From assembly GCA_016866815.1 (NCBI GenBank), contig VGKZ01000017.1, positions 1-14,975 of the forward strand: a DNA stretch of 14,975 bases, in the 5' to 3' direction. Positions 5,901-13,352 of this stretch are shown piece after piece. Made by a program: the position numbers and the translations under genes. Numbering within the stretch: position 1 is the stretch's first letter; every line of letters starts with the position of its first letter. Origin of the DNA: Candidatus Peregrinibacteria bacterium (lineage in GTDB: Bacteria; Patescibacteriota; Gracilibacteria; Peribacterales; Peribacteraceae). Under the pieces are notes generated by a model. It ran no database searches, was not told the DNA's origin, and saw nothing but the letters and a program-made list of their open reading frames with translations.

Positions 5901-8356
5901 GCGGCTGCGCCGGCTCTGCTGTCGATGCACTGCTTTGCGAGATTGCGCGCGCGTAGTGCGGCATTAATGTCCGTTGTAGACGATGTCTTCGAAAGATTGA
6001 ACCGCGCAGCGAGAGCTTCGTCGCTCATGTTTGCAATCGTCGCAATCTCGTCTGCATTGGTGATACCCGCGCGACCAAGTGCGCTTTCTGCACCCGCAGC
6101 CTTCGAGGTAAGCGCTGTTGCCTGCTCACCCAATCGCACAGAAGTGGTTGTAAACGGTCTCTTTGCAAGACGTACAGCTGCTCCCGGAATACTGGGAATG
6201 CTTTTAATTGCACCAAGATACGATTCTGCCGTACCACGGACGAGACCGCTGGCACGTGCTGCTGTTCTTCCAAGAATGCCCTTTCCTGCAACGGACGCAA
6301 GGCGTCCCGCAGCTCCTGCTTCGCCGGCACCGGGAATAAAGAAGAGTGCGATATTGGTAAGTGCTTTTCCTGCAGCCTTTGCTCCGTCGGTACTCCATAG
6401 GTCAGCAGCGACTATGGCCTTGCCCATACCACTCCATGCTTCGCGGCTGCCTTCTGTTGTTCCGACCAGAAGGAGATTGCCAAGCCCCTTTGCCATTTGG
6501 ATTCCCTCCTTGTTACCTCCCAAAGCAGCTGGGAGAAGCACCACCATCTTCGCTATACCACCTGTTATATCTGCAGCCGCCTCGGAAACACCACCAACAA
6601 AACGGAGAGTGTGACTGATACCTGGCAAATTCAGAACTGGCACTTCTTTCGAGGCATACGAGAGTGCGTTGCCGATTCCCTTAAATACCCCTTCAAAAGG
6701 AGCGGCAACAGCCTCTGCAAGGCTGGTTGCAAATGCCGGCGTCTCCACCTTCATATCCTTAATGGAAGCCCACTCCATTTCCACGCCTCCTTGCGCCTTG
6801 ATATTATCAACCGCAATTCGACCAACCCCTTCCGTTACTGCTTTCTCGATGCCGGCCACCGCATCAAGTGTTGCAGTCGCTTCTTTATCCACAAGACCCG
6901 ATGACTCCTGAATCTGCTTCAGTTGTTCCGTAAGAGTTGCCTCCGCATCGGAGAGCGTACCGGTCGTCTGACCCAGTGCCTGCTCCGTCTGTTCCAGAAG
7001 AAGCTGTCTCCTTGAGATGTCGTCCGTTGCTTGCGGATAAGCGGAGAAAAATTTCTCCAGGTCCTCCCCTCCTGCCGCCATGGCAGCACTGCCCTCCTCC
7101 ATACGGGTCCGCATGCGTTTCAGATCTTCAATTTTTTCCTGCGCTGTCTGATCGCTCTGCTGTCCGTTACTTTCTAGCTGGCGTATGGCAGCATCGATGG
7201 TGCCCATTTTATCCTTCAGCTTCATTTCACCGACCGTAATCGTTTGCTGTTTTGACTCGGCATTCTGCTTTGCCTGTGCAAGTTGATTGTTCTGCAAATT
7301 AACTGCAGTTTTCTGATCGCGGATTCCCGCTAATTGCTCCTGTGTTTGCTGCAAACGCAGTCTGGCATCCGCCCGATTCTCACTGAGGGTCTGTGCGCCT
7401 GCGCTTAGCTGCTCCTGTGTTGACTTATGTTTATTCTCTGTTTCATGCCGGAACGCAGTTGGCGCAGAATTCAGCAAATCTCCATCCTGTCGCATGTCTC
7501 CTACAGCTTTCCCGAGCTCCTGCCTCTGGGCATCGTACTGCTGTTTGAATGCGTCTATTTTTGCATTTGCCATTTTTGCTCTCTCCAGTTCACGCGCGCG
7601 CATCGCAGCTTTTGCCGCTGCCGCAGCCGCAATTGCTACCGCTGCTGCGCCGGCCGTTACAAGGTTAAGACCCGGAACCCAGCTTGTGGATGCTGCTGCG
7701 AAAACAATTGTACCTACACCGAGGGCGGCGCTACCGATAGCCAGGTTATTGGTGTGGACTTCGGCTGCATATGCTTTTTGGATGTCCCCAAGCTCCACAG
7801 CTTTGTTACTCATCGCCTCGCGTTGCTTCTGGATTCTTCCTGACCGCTCTTCATATTTTTGCAGTTCCTTCTGGAGCACATCCGGAGTCAGTGTTTCCGG
7901 ATGGCTGAGAGCCTCTGTATCCAGATCGAGATCCGTGTGTTCCAGCTTCTGCAGCTGTGCAGGCAACCTGTTGAGCTGCTCATCGAGCGTGCCGATTTTC
8001 CTCTCTTTCTCTTCCTGATTTTTCTTCGCGGAATCTGCACCGCCGACGATGCCAGCGAGAATTTCATCTACCTTCTGCATGAGGTTCACCTGCCACTCGG
8101 CGTGTTCTTGAGAGCTCATCTCTGCCTTGTTGTCCTTCTTCGCATACTGGTCGTAGGACACTCGGCAAAACTGCGCAATGTTGTCTTTGAGTTGCTTCTG
8201 AAACTCCGCTGGAAGCTCCTTTGCCTTCGAAACGGCATTAACCACTTTCACATCGGTGAGCCCTAGTGCAGCCTTGATATCGTTCTCCTTCTTCTGCGGA
8301 TCGACCGTCTCTTGCGTCTGCGCGGGCTTCGACTGGGCTTCCGGTGTGCTGGCCAT
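2924..8356 (-). CDS. giant hypothetical protein, about 1810 aa, Ala-rich, coiled coils plus hydrophobic segments
   Basis: I do not recognise the family. Numbering from ATG 8356: a polar tail and charged helices (1-195); a hydrophobic hairpin (about 201-253, with GVGTIVFAAA and AAAVAIAAAAAAKAA); a long Gln/Glu/Lys coiled coil (about 255-505); Gly/Ala-rich hydrophobic stretches (about 545-690, e.g. KALTNIALFFIPGAGEAG); an Ala/Gly/Pro linker (about 810-920); a tandem helical repeat (from 924 and from 999); Pro/Thr/Gly repeats carrying a 73-bp exact DNA duplication (about 1098-1190); two beta-rich modules (about 1463-1501 and 1736-1796) around a segment with LTPYQRDAILRSH and FTSRQRRQLMESGITG (about 1653-1712). 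There is no signal peptide. Start choice: the frame is open to a TTG at 8443, with an ATG at 8428 seven bases after the previous stop. I prefer ATG 8356 because an AGAAGAGG stretch lies upstream (12-base gap) and the N terminus then resembles its neighbours; this is not certain. Stop TAA at 2924. Confidence 0.88.
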   Translation of the reverse strand: MASTPEAQSKPAQTQETVDPQKKENDIKAALGLTDVKVVNAVSKAKELPAEFQKQLKDNIAQFCRVSYDQYAKKDNKAEMSSQEHAEWQVNLMQKVDEILAGIVGGADSAKKNQEEKERKIGTLDEQLNRLPAQLQKLEHTDLDLDTEALSHPETLTPDVLQKELQKYEERSGRIQKQREAMSNKAVELGDIQKAYAAEVHTNNLAIGSAALGVGTIVFAAASTSWVPGLNLVTAGAAAVAIAAAAAAKAAMRARELERAKMANAKIDAFKQQYDAQRQELGKAVGDMRQDGDLLNSAPTAFRHETENKHKSTQEQLSAGAQTLSENRADARLRLQQTQEQLAGIRDQKTAVNLQNNQLAQAKQNAESKQQTITVGEMKLKDKMGTIDAAIRQLESNGQQSDQTAQEKIEDLKRMRTRMEEGSAAMAAGGEDLEKFFSAYPQATDDISRRQLLLEQTEQALGQTTGTLSDAEATLTEQLKQIQESSGLVDKEATATLDAVAGIEKAVTEGVGRIAVDNIKAQGGVEMEWASIKDMKVETPAFATSLAEAVAAPFEGVFKGIGNALSYASKEVPVLNLPGISHTLRFVGGVSEAAADITGGIAKMVVLLPAALGGNKEGIQMAKGLGNLLLVGTTEGSREAWSGMGKAIVAADLWSTDGAKAAGKALTNIALFFIPGAGEAGAAGRLASVAGKGILGRTAARASGLVRGTAESYLGAIKSIPSIPGAAVRLAKRPFTTTSVRLGEQATALTSKAAGAESALGRAGITNADEIATIANMSDEALAARFNLSKTSSTTDINAALRARNLAKQCIDSRAGAAAAEQGANTARTAEAEAAAAKAAKKAGKPAEAGAEVAAKPATGANAETVAGAADETAAAGSKKLAEGAVEKRAGPGEGAGTNTKPTEAGVAAPDGRGKISGAVDEGLDKFLKQKDRRVRQKDVRNEIRETDELLKSKTITEGERVQLQQQRLQLERLDDSITQIQKLRDELQGAGITKSDKLSRFLKRRSNTINRTEIAKEIEYCQELIKNPALDDAGRLRLQGDIDKLTRLYGYVDNVQVARGFASKPLKVSVSVPEGAAAKAATATEGAAGSGAAAGPKPPTQPTTVLKPGPVATPTGPKQPGLIGRQLERGRKVVTSTYEYLTSPFRTGFSKVKEWWNKPGTPKKQPPTQPTTVLKPGPVATPTGPKQPGFIGRQLERFRAYRARRLEARRVAQESADAARELEAQAVADGIKNLPETEARLALEKQAKQAEIAANNEALAQQFADIGPVRPTRVATPAKGPGFFGKLRQNVSEFFERRAQARRDYDARMAKGTETISNLPKFSAAADEIGTATGPGYIGRGVERVRGFLGRAGEGIRGFFRRSAEGARTLVREAGATTEIGATEIFTKSRGYVRIDSIEQAVQNCNQFQAYRILDDLNGFLEQTVQMPRSPLRARIVEIRNEAVLRSRNVQTGGRAYLESKGQPCTVLDVTADGTRIRLQTPSGKVITAGAEEVFDTTVMTRQAQARAAAKPQQAPKPAQQASESVAARPAVAAEAPAAVPDIVEATGALKKMTNGELQAQYKKVNNPEVELDMRYTLDDQGYAAFQRAKQNTIAEVNRRVQAGTMSEGRVLSQAGREAANTVAAPADRPLGEFTNDAARLEEARHVVNGDVPLTPYQRDAILRSHRVGEGEMGLNGDKAYIGNYTPEQIARKTRILREPRARFTSRQRRQLMESGITGAPAPSGTPPPPSIWKAGERLQGRAITTVEGRTLPATTDFRVLGPGKKPGTVTLEVRNYGNNPIEFVDVDVVQLNSIPKPKRPPPASGKAA
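4788..4860 (-). repeat. 73-bp direct repeat, copy B, inside the giant gene
   Basis: This stretch is identical at all 73 positions to 4992-5064. The offset is 204 bp, exactly 68 codons, so the reading frame is kept. It encodes a Pro/Thr/Gly-rich segment of the type PTTVLKPGPVATPTGPKQPG, followed in both copies by the related but diverged IGRQLER. Confidence 0.97.
4992..5064 (-). repeat. 73-bp direct repeat, copy A, inside the giant gene
   Basis: Partner of 4788-4860 and identical to it. Bases on either side of the identical core are only partly alike while the protein remains similar (IGRQLER in both). This suggests an older duplication of a 68-residue unit whose core was later made identical, for example by gene conversion, or is constrained. 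Confidence 0.97.
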
Positions 8357-8435
8357 TTCAAATATCAGCCTCTTCTCCCTGTCGGAGAAGCTGTGTGAAT
8401 CCCTGTTTTGGTATGTGTATCGGATCATGATTGCT

Positions 8436-8738
8436 TTAATCAAAATCGGAGAACCTCTGCTGCGCTGCCGCCTGTTCCCCAGCCTCCACTTTCACCGCAG
8501 CATCGTGAATCTGTTGATTCATAAACGTGTCGAGCTTCTTCGGAAACTCCGGATCCGCCTCGATCATCTTCGCTACCATCGCATCCTGTTTCTTCAGTGC
8601 ATCTTCCAAAACACCGATGAGCTTGTCGAGCGCTGCTGCCGGTGCGCGCATGGCACCCTGCAGAATTTTTTGCGACTCTGCCCACGGCAAAAAATACAAT
8701 TTGTCGACCAGTGTCTGTATGCGTTTTTGTTTATCCAT
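8436..8738 (-). CDS. hypothetical 100-aa helical protein
   Basis: A small protein of unknown function, first gene of the unknown cluster. The sequence looks all-helical: an amphipathic helix at the N terminus (KQRIQTLVDKLYFL-like pattern), a second around ALDKLIGVLEDALKKQDAMV, and a third around KLDTFMNQQIHDAAVKVEAG, with an acidic FDFD-type end. There is no signal peptide, no Trp-x-Gly motif and no cysteine. The ATG is only about 10 bases from the -10 of the promoter at 8749-8777, so the mRNA is probably leaderless or nearly so. It ends just upstream of, or overlapping, the possible starts of the giant gene, so the two are likely co-transcribed and perhaps coupled. A small partner or chaperone of the giant protein is a guess from context only. 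Confidence 0.82.
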   Translation of the reverse strand: MDKQKRIQTLVDKLYFLPWAESQKILQGAMRAPAAALDKLIGVLEDALKKQDAMVAKMIEADPEFPKKLDTFMNQQIHDAAVKVEAGEQAAAQQRFSDFD

Positions 8739-8748
8739 AAATCCGTAG

Positions 8749-8777
8749 AGTATACCAAATTTTTCTCATATGCACAA
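8749..8777 (-). promoter_or_regulatory. sigma70-type promoter with extended -10, giving a near-leaderless mRNA
   Basis: Read on the minus strand: -35 TTGTGC (8772-8777), a 17-base spacer ending in TGG, then -10 TATACT (8749-8754). The TGN before the -10 is an extended -10 element. Only 10 bases separate the -10 from the ATG at 8738, so the start site should be about 3-5 bases before the start codon. It drives the 100-aa gene and probably the giant gene. Confidence 0.78.
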
Positions 8778-8816
8778 TGCCATTGCCGGCAAATGCCTCT
8801 GTTAAAGCAAAAACAC

Positions 8817-8852
8817 CTCGTTGCCCTCGCTACCCTCGTTGCCCTCGCAGAC
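8817..8852 (-). repeat. four 9-bp tandem repeats directly after the mfd stop codon
   Basis: On the plus strand the units are CTCGTTGCC, CTCGCTACC, CTCGTTGCC and CTCGCAGAC. On the coding strand the repeat starts immediately after the TAG of mfd and stays in its frame. Read through, it would add 16 codons with EGN/EGS/EGN triplets before a TAA at 8802-8804. It may be an expanded former C terminus or a chance microsatellite. Confidence 0.75.
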
Positions 8853-11800
8853 CTACGCCTTCTTCCTCTCCATCGCCCCCACCTGCTTCGTCAGCTCCCC
8901 AATCCAGTGCACAGCTTTTGCTCCTGCCTTTGGTTGCAGCTGATCGAAGTAAATACGCAGTGTGGATCCGCTGATGCGCCATTGGGAGTTCACCGAGAGA
9001 ATCTGCATGATCTCCTTCGCTGTCACCGACGGGTGCAACGTCAGGACAATTTCATCGCGGGCATTCTGCGAAGCCTGCGGGGCAGAATCAGTTTTAATGC
9101 GCTGCACGCCGGCCCTGCGGCATGCGATCTTCAGTTTCAGGACGGCGAAAAGATTTTCCACAGGTTCCGGAGCCTTACCGTATTCATCGGTGAGATCGTC
9201 CGCGAATTCTTTCAGGATGGTCTCATCCTCGCTTCCTGCGAGCTTCTGGTACACGGAAATCCTTTCCTGCTCATCGGTGACGTAGTAGCTCGGAAGCAGT
9301 GCCTGAACGGGTAACAGAATTTCGACATTGATCTCCTCCTCTGCTTCGCCCTTGCGACCGGCCTTCAGGTCTTCGACCGCCGCCTTGAGCATGCGGAGGT
9401 AGTGAGACACGCCGACGGTCTGCATGGTACCGCTCTGGGACGCGCCGAGAATTTCTCCCGCTCCGCGGATCTCCAGATCGCGCATGGCAACCTGGAAGCC
9501 GCTGCCGAGCTCGCAGGCTTCGACGATCGCGCGGAGACGCTTGCGCGCGTCATCCTTGAGTTTTTGGCCATGGTAGAGGAAATACGCGTATGCCTGTATT
9601 TTGCTGCGTCCGACGCGTCCGCGCAGCTGGTAGAGCTGCGAGAGACCGAAGCACTCCGCGGCATTCACCACTAGCGTGTTCGCGCGGGGGAGGTCGATAC
9701 CGTTCTCGATGATGGTCGAGCTGACGAGAACGTCATACTTGCCATTCTTAAAGTCCACAATACGCTCTTCGAGCTTCTCGGGACTCAATTGGCCATGACC
9801 GACGACGAACGTCGCCTTGGGGCAGAGTTCACGAAGCTTGTCGGCGAACGCATCGATCGTCTCGACGCGGTTGTGGAGTACGTACACCTGTCCGCCGCGC
9901 TGGACCTCTGTCTCGATGGCCTGCTTGATCAGCGCGTCGGAGTACTTGCGCACTTCGGTGATGATCGGGAGCCTTCCGGGCGGCGGCGTGGTGATGGTGG
10001 AGATATCCCGGAGCTTATGCAGACCCAGATTGAGCGTGCGGGGAATCGGCGTCGCCGTGAGTGTGAGGATGTCGACGTTCGCGCGCATCTCCTTGAACCG
10101 TTCTTTCTGCTTCACGCCGAAGCGCTGCTCTTCGTCTACGATCACGAGACCGAGCTTCAGGAAACTCACATCCTCCTGCAGTAAACGGTGGGTTCCGATG
10201 ACGATATCGATGTCGCCTTTGCGTAGTTTCTCCAAAGTCTGCTTCTGCTCTTTGGCGCTGCGGAAGCGGCTCATCATATCGATCTTCACCGGGAAGCCCT
10301 CCATGCGTTTCATGAAGTTCTCATAGTGCTGTGAGGCGAGAATGGTAATCGGCGAGACAACGGCCACCTGCTTGCCGTCACGGACCGCCTTGAAGGCGGC
10401 ACGCATCGCGACTTCCGTTTTTCCGAATCCAACATCTCCGCAGACGAGACGATCCATCGGATGCTCGTCTTCCATGTCGTTGCGGATGTCCTCGATCGCC
10501 TTCGTCTGTCCGGGCGTCTCCTGGTACGGGAATGCCTCCGCGAATTTCTTCGTCATGTCATCGTCCGTTGGATACGCGTGACCCTTCGCCTTGGCGCGCT
10601 TGGCGTAGAGATCGAGGAGTTCCCTTGCGATCTTCTGGGTCTCCTCCTGCATCTTCGCCGATACCTTCTTCCAGTCGTTGGTCCCGAGCCGTGTCAGGTG
10701 CGGCTCATTTCCCTCTTCGTACACGAATTTGCTCAATTTATCGGCCTGATCAACCGGCACGAAGAGTTTGTCGCCTTCGGCGTAGGTCAGCTCCAGATAC
10801 TCCCTCGGTGTCGCATCCACCTCTTTCTGCGTCATCCCCTCGAAGTGCCCGATGCCATGCTCCATATGCACCACATAGTCGCCCGGCACCAGCGACGTGA
10901 TGAAGTCCAGCGCGAGCTTCTGCACACTGCGCTGCTTTCCCGCCTTCTTGAGGGAGAAGATTTCACGGTCGGTGAGGAGCGCGCACTGCAGGTCGGGATT
11001 CTGGAGTGAGTGCGGCAGGAGATCGTCCGGTCCGGCTGGAACTAAGGTGATACTTCCTTTCCGGCGCTCATGCTTCACGGTGTAGGGAATGTGCTCCTCC
11101 TCGCAGATGCTGGAGAGCTCTTCGATGCGCTTGCTGACGACAACCAATGTCCAGTCCTGCTGAAGCTTGTCGCGCACGTCATTCAGGAAGTCGGTCAGAG
11201 TGTAGAACTTCAGAACCGAGAGGTAGCGCAAGTGCACATGGTGCTCATCGCCCTCGGGAAAGGCTGTGAAGCGCGTAAATGTCGTACTGAGAGACGGCTC
11301 CAGGTCATCTTGATCATCGATGATGAGGAGGTGCTTCGCCGGAAATTGGTCTTTGAGGGAAAGCGTCCGCTCATAGACCACCGGGAACAACTCGACAGCA
11401 TCCCCGTGCTCGCGCATCACCGTCAGATCTTCTGCACTGATGCTCTTGATCGACCCGACTGTGTCGAAATCAAAGGAAATCCGATACGGGTGAGGTGATT
11501 GGATAGGGAACACATCGAAGACGTCGCCATTACGGCGATATTCTCCGGGGTGCAGATACAAATCCTCACCATGCATGTATCCCAGATCGATCATCTTTTC
11601 GACCATCGATGTAAACGGAAGATTTTGCCCCTTCTCTATGCTCATCGCCCGCTCGATCAGCTCTGCACAGGATGGGAAAGGAGCGTCCCAGACGGCGCGT
11701 GAACAGATGAATGTCGTATGCGGACTACCTTCTCCTCCGCGCATGAAAGCCAAAAAACGCTGCATGGCGTCCGGGAGCACCTCTCCATTTTCATTCTCGA

Positions 11801-12041
11801 CGGGATGCAGCACCTCCACCGTTCGTCCGAAGAAGGTCAGCCAGTGTCCGAGCGCCTCGCACTGGTTGTCATTCTCCGTAACGATGAGCGACGACACATC
11901 GTGATGACTGAGAATTGTCGCACTCAACATAGCCTTCGCTGTTTCATTGGCCGCGCCGGATAGCACAAGACGCCGCTTCTTTTTAAGCAGATCGACGATA
12001 TCCCGGTGAGTGTCCTTTCCAATGAGGAGCTGCGGCTCCAT
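8853..12041 (-). CDS. mfd: transcription-repair coupling factor Mfd
   Basis: Mfd is an ATP-driven DNA translocase that removes RNA polymerase stalled at lesions and recruits UvrA for nucleotide excision repair. This 1062-residue protein is close to the usual length (about 1150 in E. coli). Visible in order: the UvrB-like N-terminal module, with HPGEYRRNGDVFDVFP at about 166-181; the CarD-like RNA polymerase interaction domain from about 380 (VPGDYVVHMEHGIGHFEG); helicase lobe 1 with Walker A GDVGFGKTE (535-543), DEEQ (636-639) and TATP (662-665); lobe 2 with VLHNRVET, STIIENGIDLPRANT and QLRGRVGRS (about 805-813); and the C-terminal TRCF domain. All key motifs look intact. The ATG at 12041 has no clear Shine-Dalgarno sequence. 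It lies 97 bp downstream of dnaN on the same strand, with a long potential hairpin just upstream of the start. Confidence 0.98.
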   Translation of the reverse strand: MEPQLLIGKDTHRDIVDLLKKKRRLVLSGAANETAKAMLSATILSHHDVSSLIVTENDNQCEALGHWLTFFGRTVEVLHPVENENGEVLPDAMQRFLAFMRGGEGSPHTTFICSRAVWDAPFPSCAELIERAMSIEKGQNLPFTSMVEKMIDLGYMHGEDLYLHPGEYRRNGDVFDVFPIQSPHPYRISFDFDTVGSIKSISAEDLTVMREHGDAVELFPVVYERTLSLKDQFPAKHLLIIDDQDDLEPSLSTTFTRFTAFPEGDEHHVHLRYLSVLKFYTLTDFLNDVRDKLQQDWTLVVVSKRIEELSSICEEEHIPYTVKHERRKGSITLVPAGPDDLLPHSLQNPDLQCALLTDREIFSLKKAGKQRSVQKLALDFITSLVPGDYVVHMEHGIGHFEGMTQKEVDATPREYLELTYAEGDKLFVPVDQADKLSKFVYEEGNEPHLTRLGTNDWKKVSAKMQEETQKIARELLDLYAKRAKAKGHAYPTDDDMTKKFAEAFPYQETPGQTKAIEDIRNDMEDEHPMDRLVCGDVGFGKTEVAMRAAFKAVRDGKQVAVVSPITILASQHYENFMKRMEGFPVKIDMMSRFRSAKEQKQTLEKLRKGDIDIVIGTHRLLQEDVSFLKLGLVIVDEEQRFGVKQKERFKEMRANVDILTLTATPIPRTLNLGLHKLRDISTITTPPPGRLPIITEVRKYSDALIKQAIETEVQRGGQVYVLHNRVETIDAFADKLRELCPKATFVVGHGQLSPEKLEERIVDFKNGKYDVLVSSTIIENGIDLPRANTLVVNAAECFGLSQLYQLRGRVGRSKIQAYAYFLYHGQKLKDDARKRLRAIVEACELGSGFQVAMRDLEIRGAGEILGASQSGTMQTVGVSHYLRMLKAAVEDLKAGRKGEAEEEINVEILLPVQALLPSYYVTDEQERISVYQKLAGSEDETILKEFADDLTDEYGKAPEPVENLFAVLKLKIACRRAGVQRIKTDSAPQASQNARDEIVLTLHPSVTAKEIMQILSVNSQWRISGSTLRIYFDQLQPKAGAKAVHWIGELTKQVGAMERKKA

Positions 12042-12047
12042 GATTGA

Positions 12048-12124
12048 ATTGTTAACTGTTAATTCTTTTCATTCGCTATAGAAACAAACACAAGCCGATT
12101 TTTGAAGAACTAACAGCTAACAAC
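12048..12124 (-). other. long hairpin in the dnaN-mfd intergenic RNA
   Basis: In the minus-strand transcript GTTAGCTGTTAGTTC (complement of 12107-12121) can pair with GAATTAACAGTTAAC (complement of 12051-12065) over all 15 positions: 13 Watson-Crick and two G-U pairs. Two more A-U pairs and a G-U pair extend the stem to 12048/12124. The loop is about 41 nt (12066-12106). The 3' arm ends six bases before the mfd ATG. There is no T-run after the stem, so it is not a standard terminator. It could control mfd translation or stability, or be a dyad left by a small insertion. Confidence 0.6.
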
Positions 12125-12138
12125 AGACAGCTATAAAT

Positions 12139-13287
12139 CTATTCCTCCTGAATCCGAAGCGGCATAATGAGATGCAGCAGGTTTTTATCGGACGGGAGGC
12201 GGAACACCGCCGGATGCATACTGTCGGTCAGGTGAACCTCCGTCACATCATCATTCACATGCCCGAGAAAATCAAGAAGGTAGGAGGAACTCAGGGCTAT
12301 TTTGTTGTCATCCCCCGTCATTTCAATATCGAGGGTGGCTTCATCCCGGCCGGCCTGCGTGTGCGGCGTAGAGATGTGAAGGGTGTTGTTACTCTTGCGA
12401 ACTGTCCAGGTGAGATTGTTGTTCGTTTCACGTGCGAAGTAATGCATGCGCTTTGCGATGGTGATCAAATCCGACGTCTTCACAGCAACTTTCGTCTTGG
12501 TTTCCTGTGGAATGATCTGCTTGTAATCCGGGAATTTCCCTTCAATGAGGCGGGAGAGTAATTGTGTCTGTCCGATGCGGATCTCGATTTGTTGGGTGCT
12601 TAATGCAATATTCACCTCAGGAACTTCATGGGCTTCACCCTTCCCACGCTTCTCCCCCTTCGACGAAGCGAGAATACTGCGCAACTCCTCGAGAACCTTC
12701 GCCGGAACAATGCAGGAAATATTCCCCTCACCCCCCTTACTCGGAATCTGATACTCAGAGAGACGATAGCTGTCTGTTGCCACGAGAATGAGATGATCTT
12801 TTTCACTACGAATGTACACACCTGCGAGAACTGGCCGGAGTGTTGTTTTCGCTGAAGCGAAGGTTACGAGATGAAGAGCGTCGAGAAGTGGGGCTGTTTG
12901 AATGGAAAATTTTGTTTCCTTCTCAATGTGGGAAATAGTGGGATACTCTGAAGCTGCTTCACCCGAAATCATGGTTTTTGCGTGTGGTGAAGAGCATTTC
13001 AACTGTGTCCCTTCGTGGGTTTCCAAAAGCACCTGATCATCAGAATTGTATTGGGCAAAGTTTAAAATAGCCCGTGATGGCACAGTGATAGATCCTTCAT
13101 TCTCAATATCAACATTGAAACTGGTGATGATACTCAACTCAAGATCTGTCGCACTCACAGTGCATTTTTTTCCTTCAGCCACTATGAGAATATTTCCCAA
13201 AATCGGAAGTGCTTGCTGATTGGAAATCGCGCGACTCACAAGGGTGAGTGCCTGAAGTAAATCCTGTGTTTTACACAAAAACTTCAT
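12139..13287 (-). CDS. dnaN: DNA polymerase III beta subunit (sliding clamp)
   Basis: DnaN forms the ring-shaped dimer that encircles DNA and tethers polymerase III and other replication and repair proteins. The 382-residue protein has about the usual length (366 in E. coli), and its sequence fits the three-domain clamp. Recognisable landmarks are an N-terminal MKFLCKTQDLLQAL, ALPILGNILI and ATDLELSI in domain 1; RPVLAGVYI and ATDSYRLSE around the middle; LIEGKFPDYKQIIP (about 247-260) in the second half; and a C-terminal IMPLRI, the usual end of the clamp, here extended by three residues (QEE). The ATG at 13287 is the only sensible start; there is no strong Shine-Dalgarno sequence. It lies directly beside the candidate replication origin and is transcribed away from it, with mfd behind it. 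Confidence 0.98.
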   Translation of the reverse strand: MKFLCKTQDLLQALTLVSRAISNQQALPILGNILIVAEGKKCTVSATDLELSIITSFNVDIENEGSITVPSRAILNFAQYNSDDQVLLETHEGTQLKCSSPHAKTMISGEAASEYPTISHIEKETKFSIQTAPLLDALHLVTFASAKTTLRPVLAGVYIRSEKDHLILVATDSYRLSEYQIPSKGGEGNISCIVPAKVLEELRSILASSKGEKRGKGEAHEVPEVNIALSTQQIEIRIGQTQLLSRLIEGKFPDYKQIIPQETKTKVAVKTSDLITIAKRMHYFARETNNNLTWTVRKSNNTLHISTPHTQAGRDEATLDIEMTGDDNKIALSSSYLLDFLGHVNDDVTEVHLTDSMHPAVFRLPSDKNLLHLIMPLRIQEE

Positions 13288-13321
13288 AACGTCTCTATAG
13301 ATAGGATAAAGATAGTAATTA

Positions 13322-13352
13322 AATATAGCAGAAGTAGTAAGGTATTTTCGTA
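13322..13352 (-). promoter_or_regulatory. probable dnaN promoter (extended -10)
   Basis: On the minus strand TGC-TATATT (-10 at 13322-13327) is an extended -10 element, almost the same as the one at 2825-2830 (shared TTCTGCTATA). The -35 is weak; TACGAA at 13347-13352 lies 19 bases upstream. Transcription would begin about 28 bases before the dnaN ATG. Confidence 0.45.

Noticed and set aside
5421..6614. Plus-strand 397-codon open frame opposite the giant gene
   Set aside because: Ser/Ala/Pro-rich text produced by the complement of an Ala/Glu/Lys-rich, GC-biased coding strand; no start signal, no domain.
2924..8356. Giant protein as a polymorphic toxin
   Set aside because: Some Gly/Pro-rich hydrophobic text recalls pre-toxin regions, but no recognisable toxin domain, immunity gene, signal peptide or RHS/haemagglutinin repeats were found.
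8436..8738. 100-aa protein as a WXG100/ESX-type secreted partner
   Set aside because: Length fits, but there is no Trp-x-Gly motif or C-terminal secretion motif, and no secretion genes are in view.
8256..9314. Plus-strand 352-codon open frame
   Set aside because: Runs across the giant gene start, the 100-aa gene, its promoter and the mfd 3' end; Arg/Leu/Cys/His-rich shadow text.
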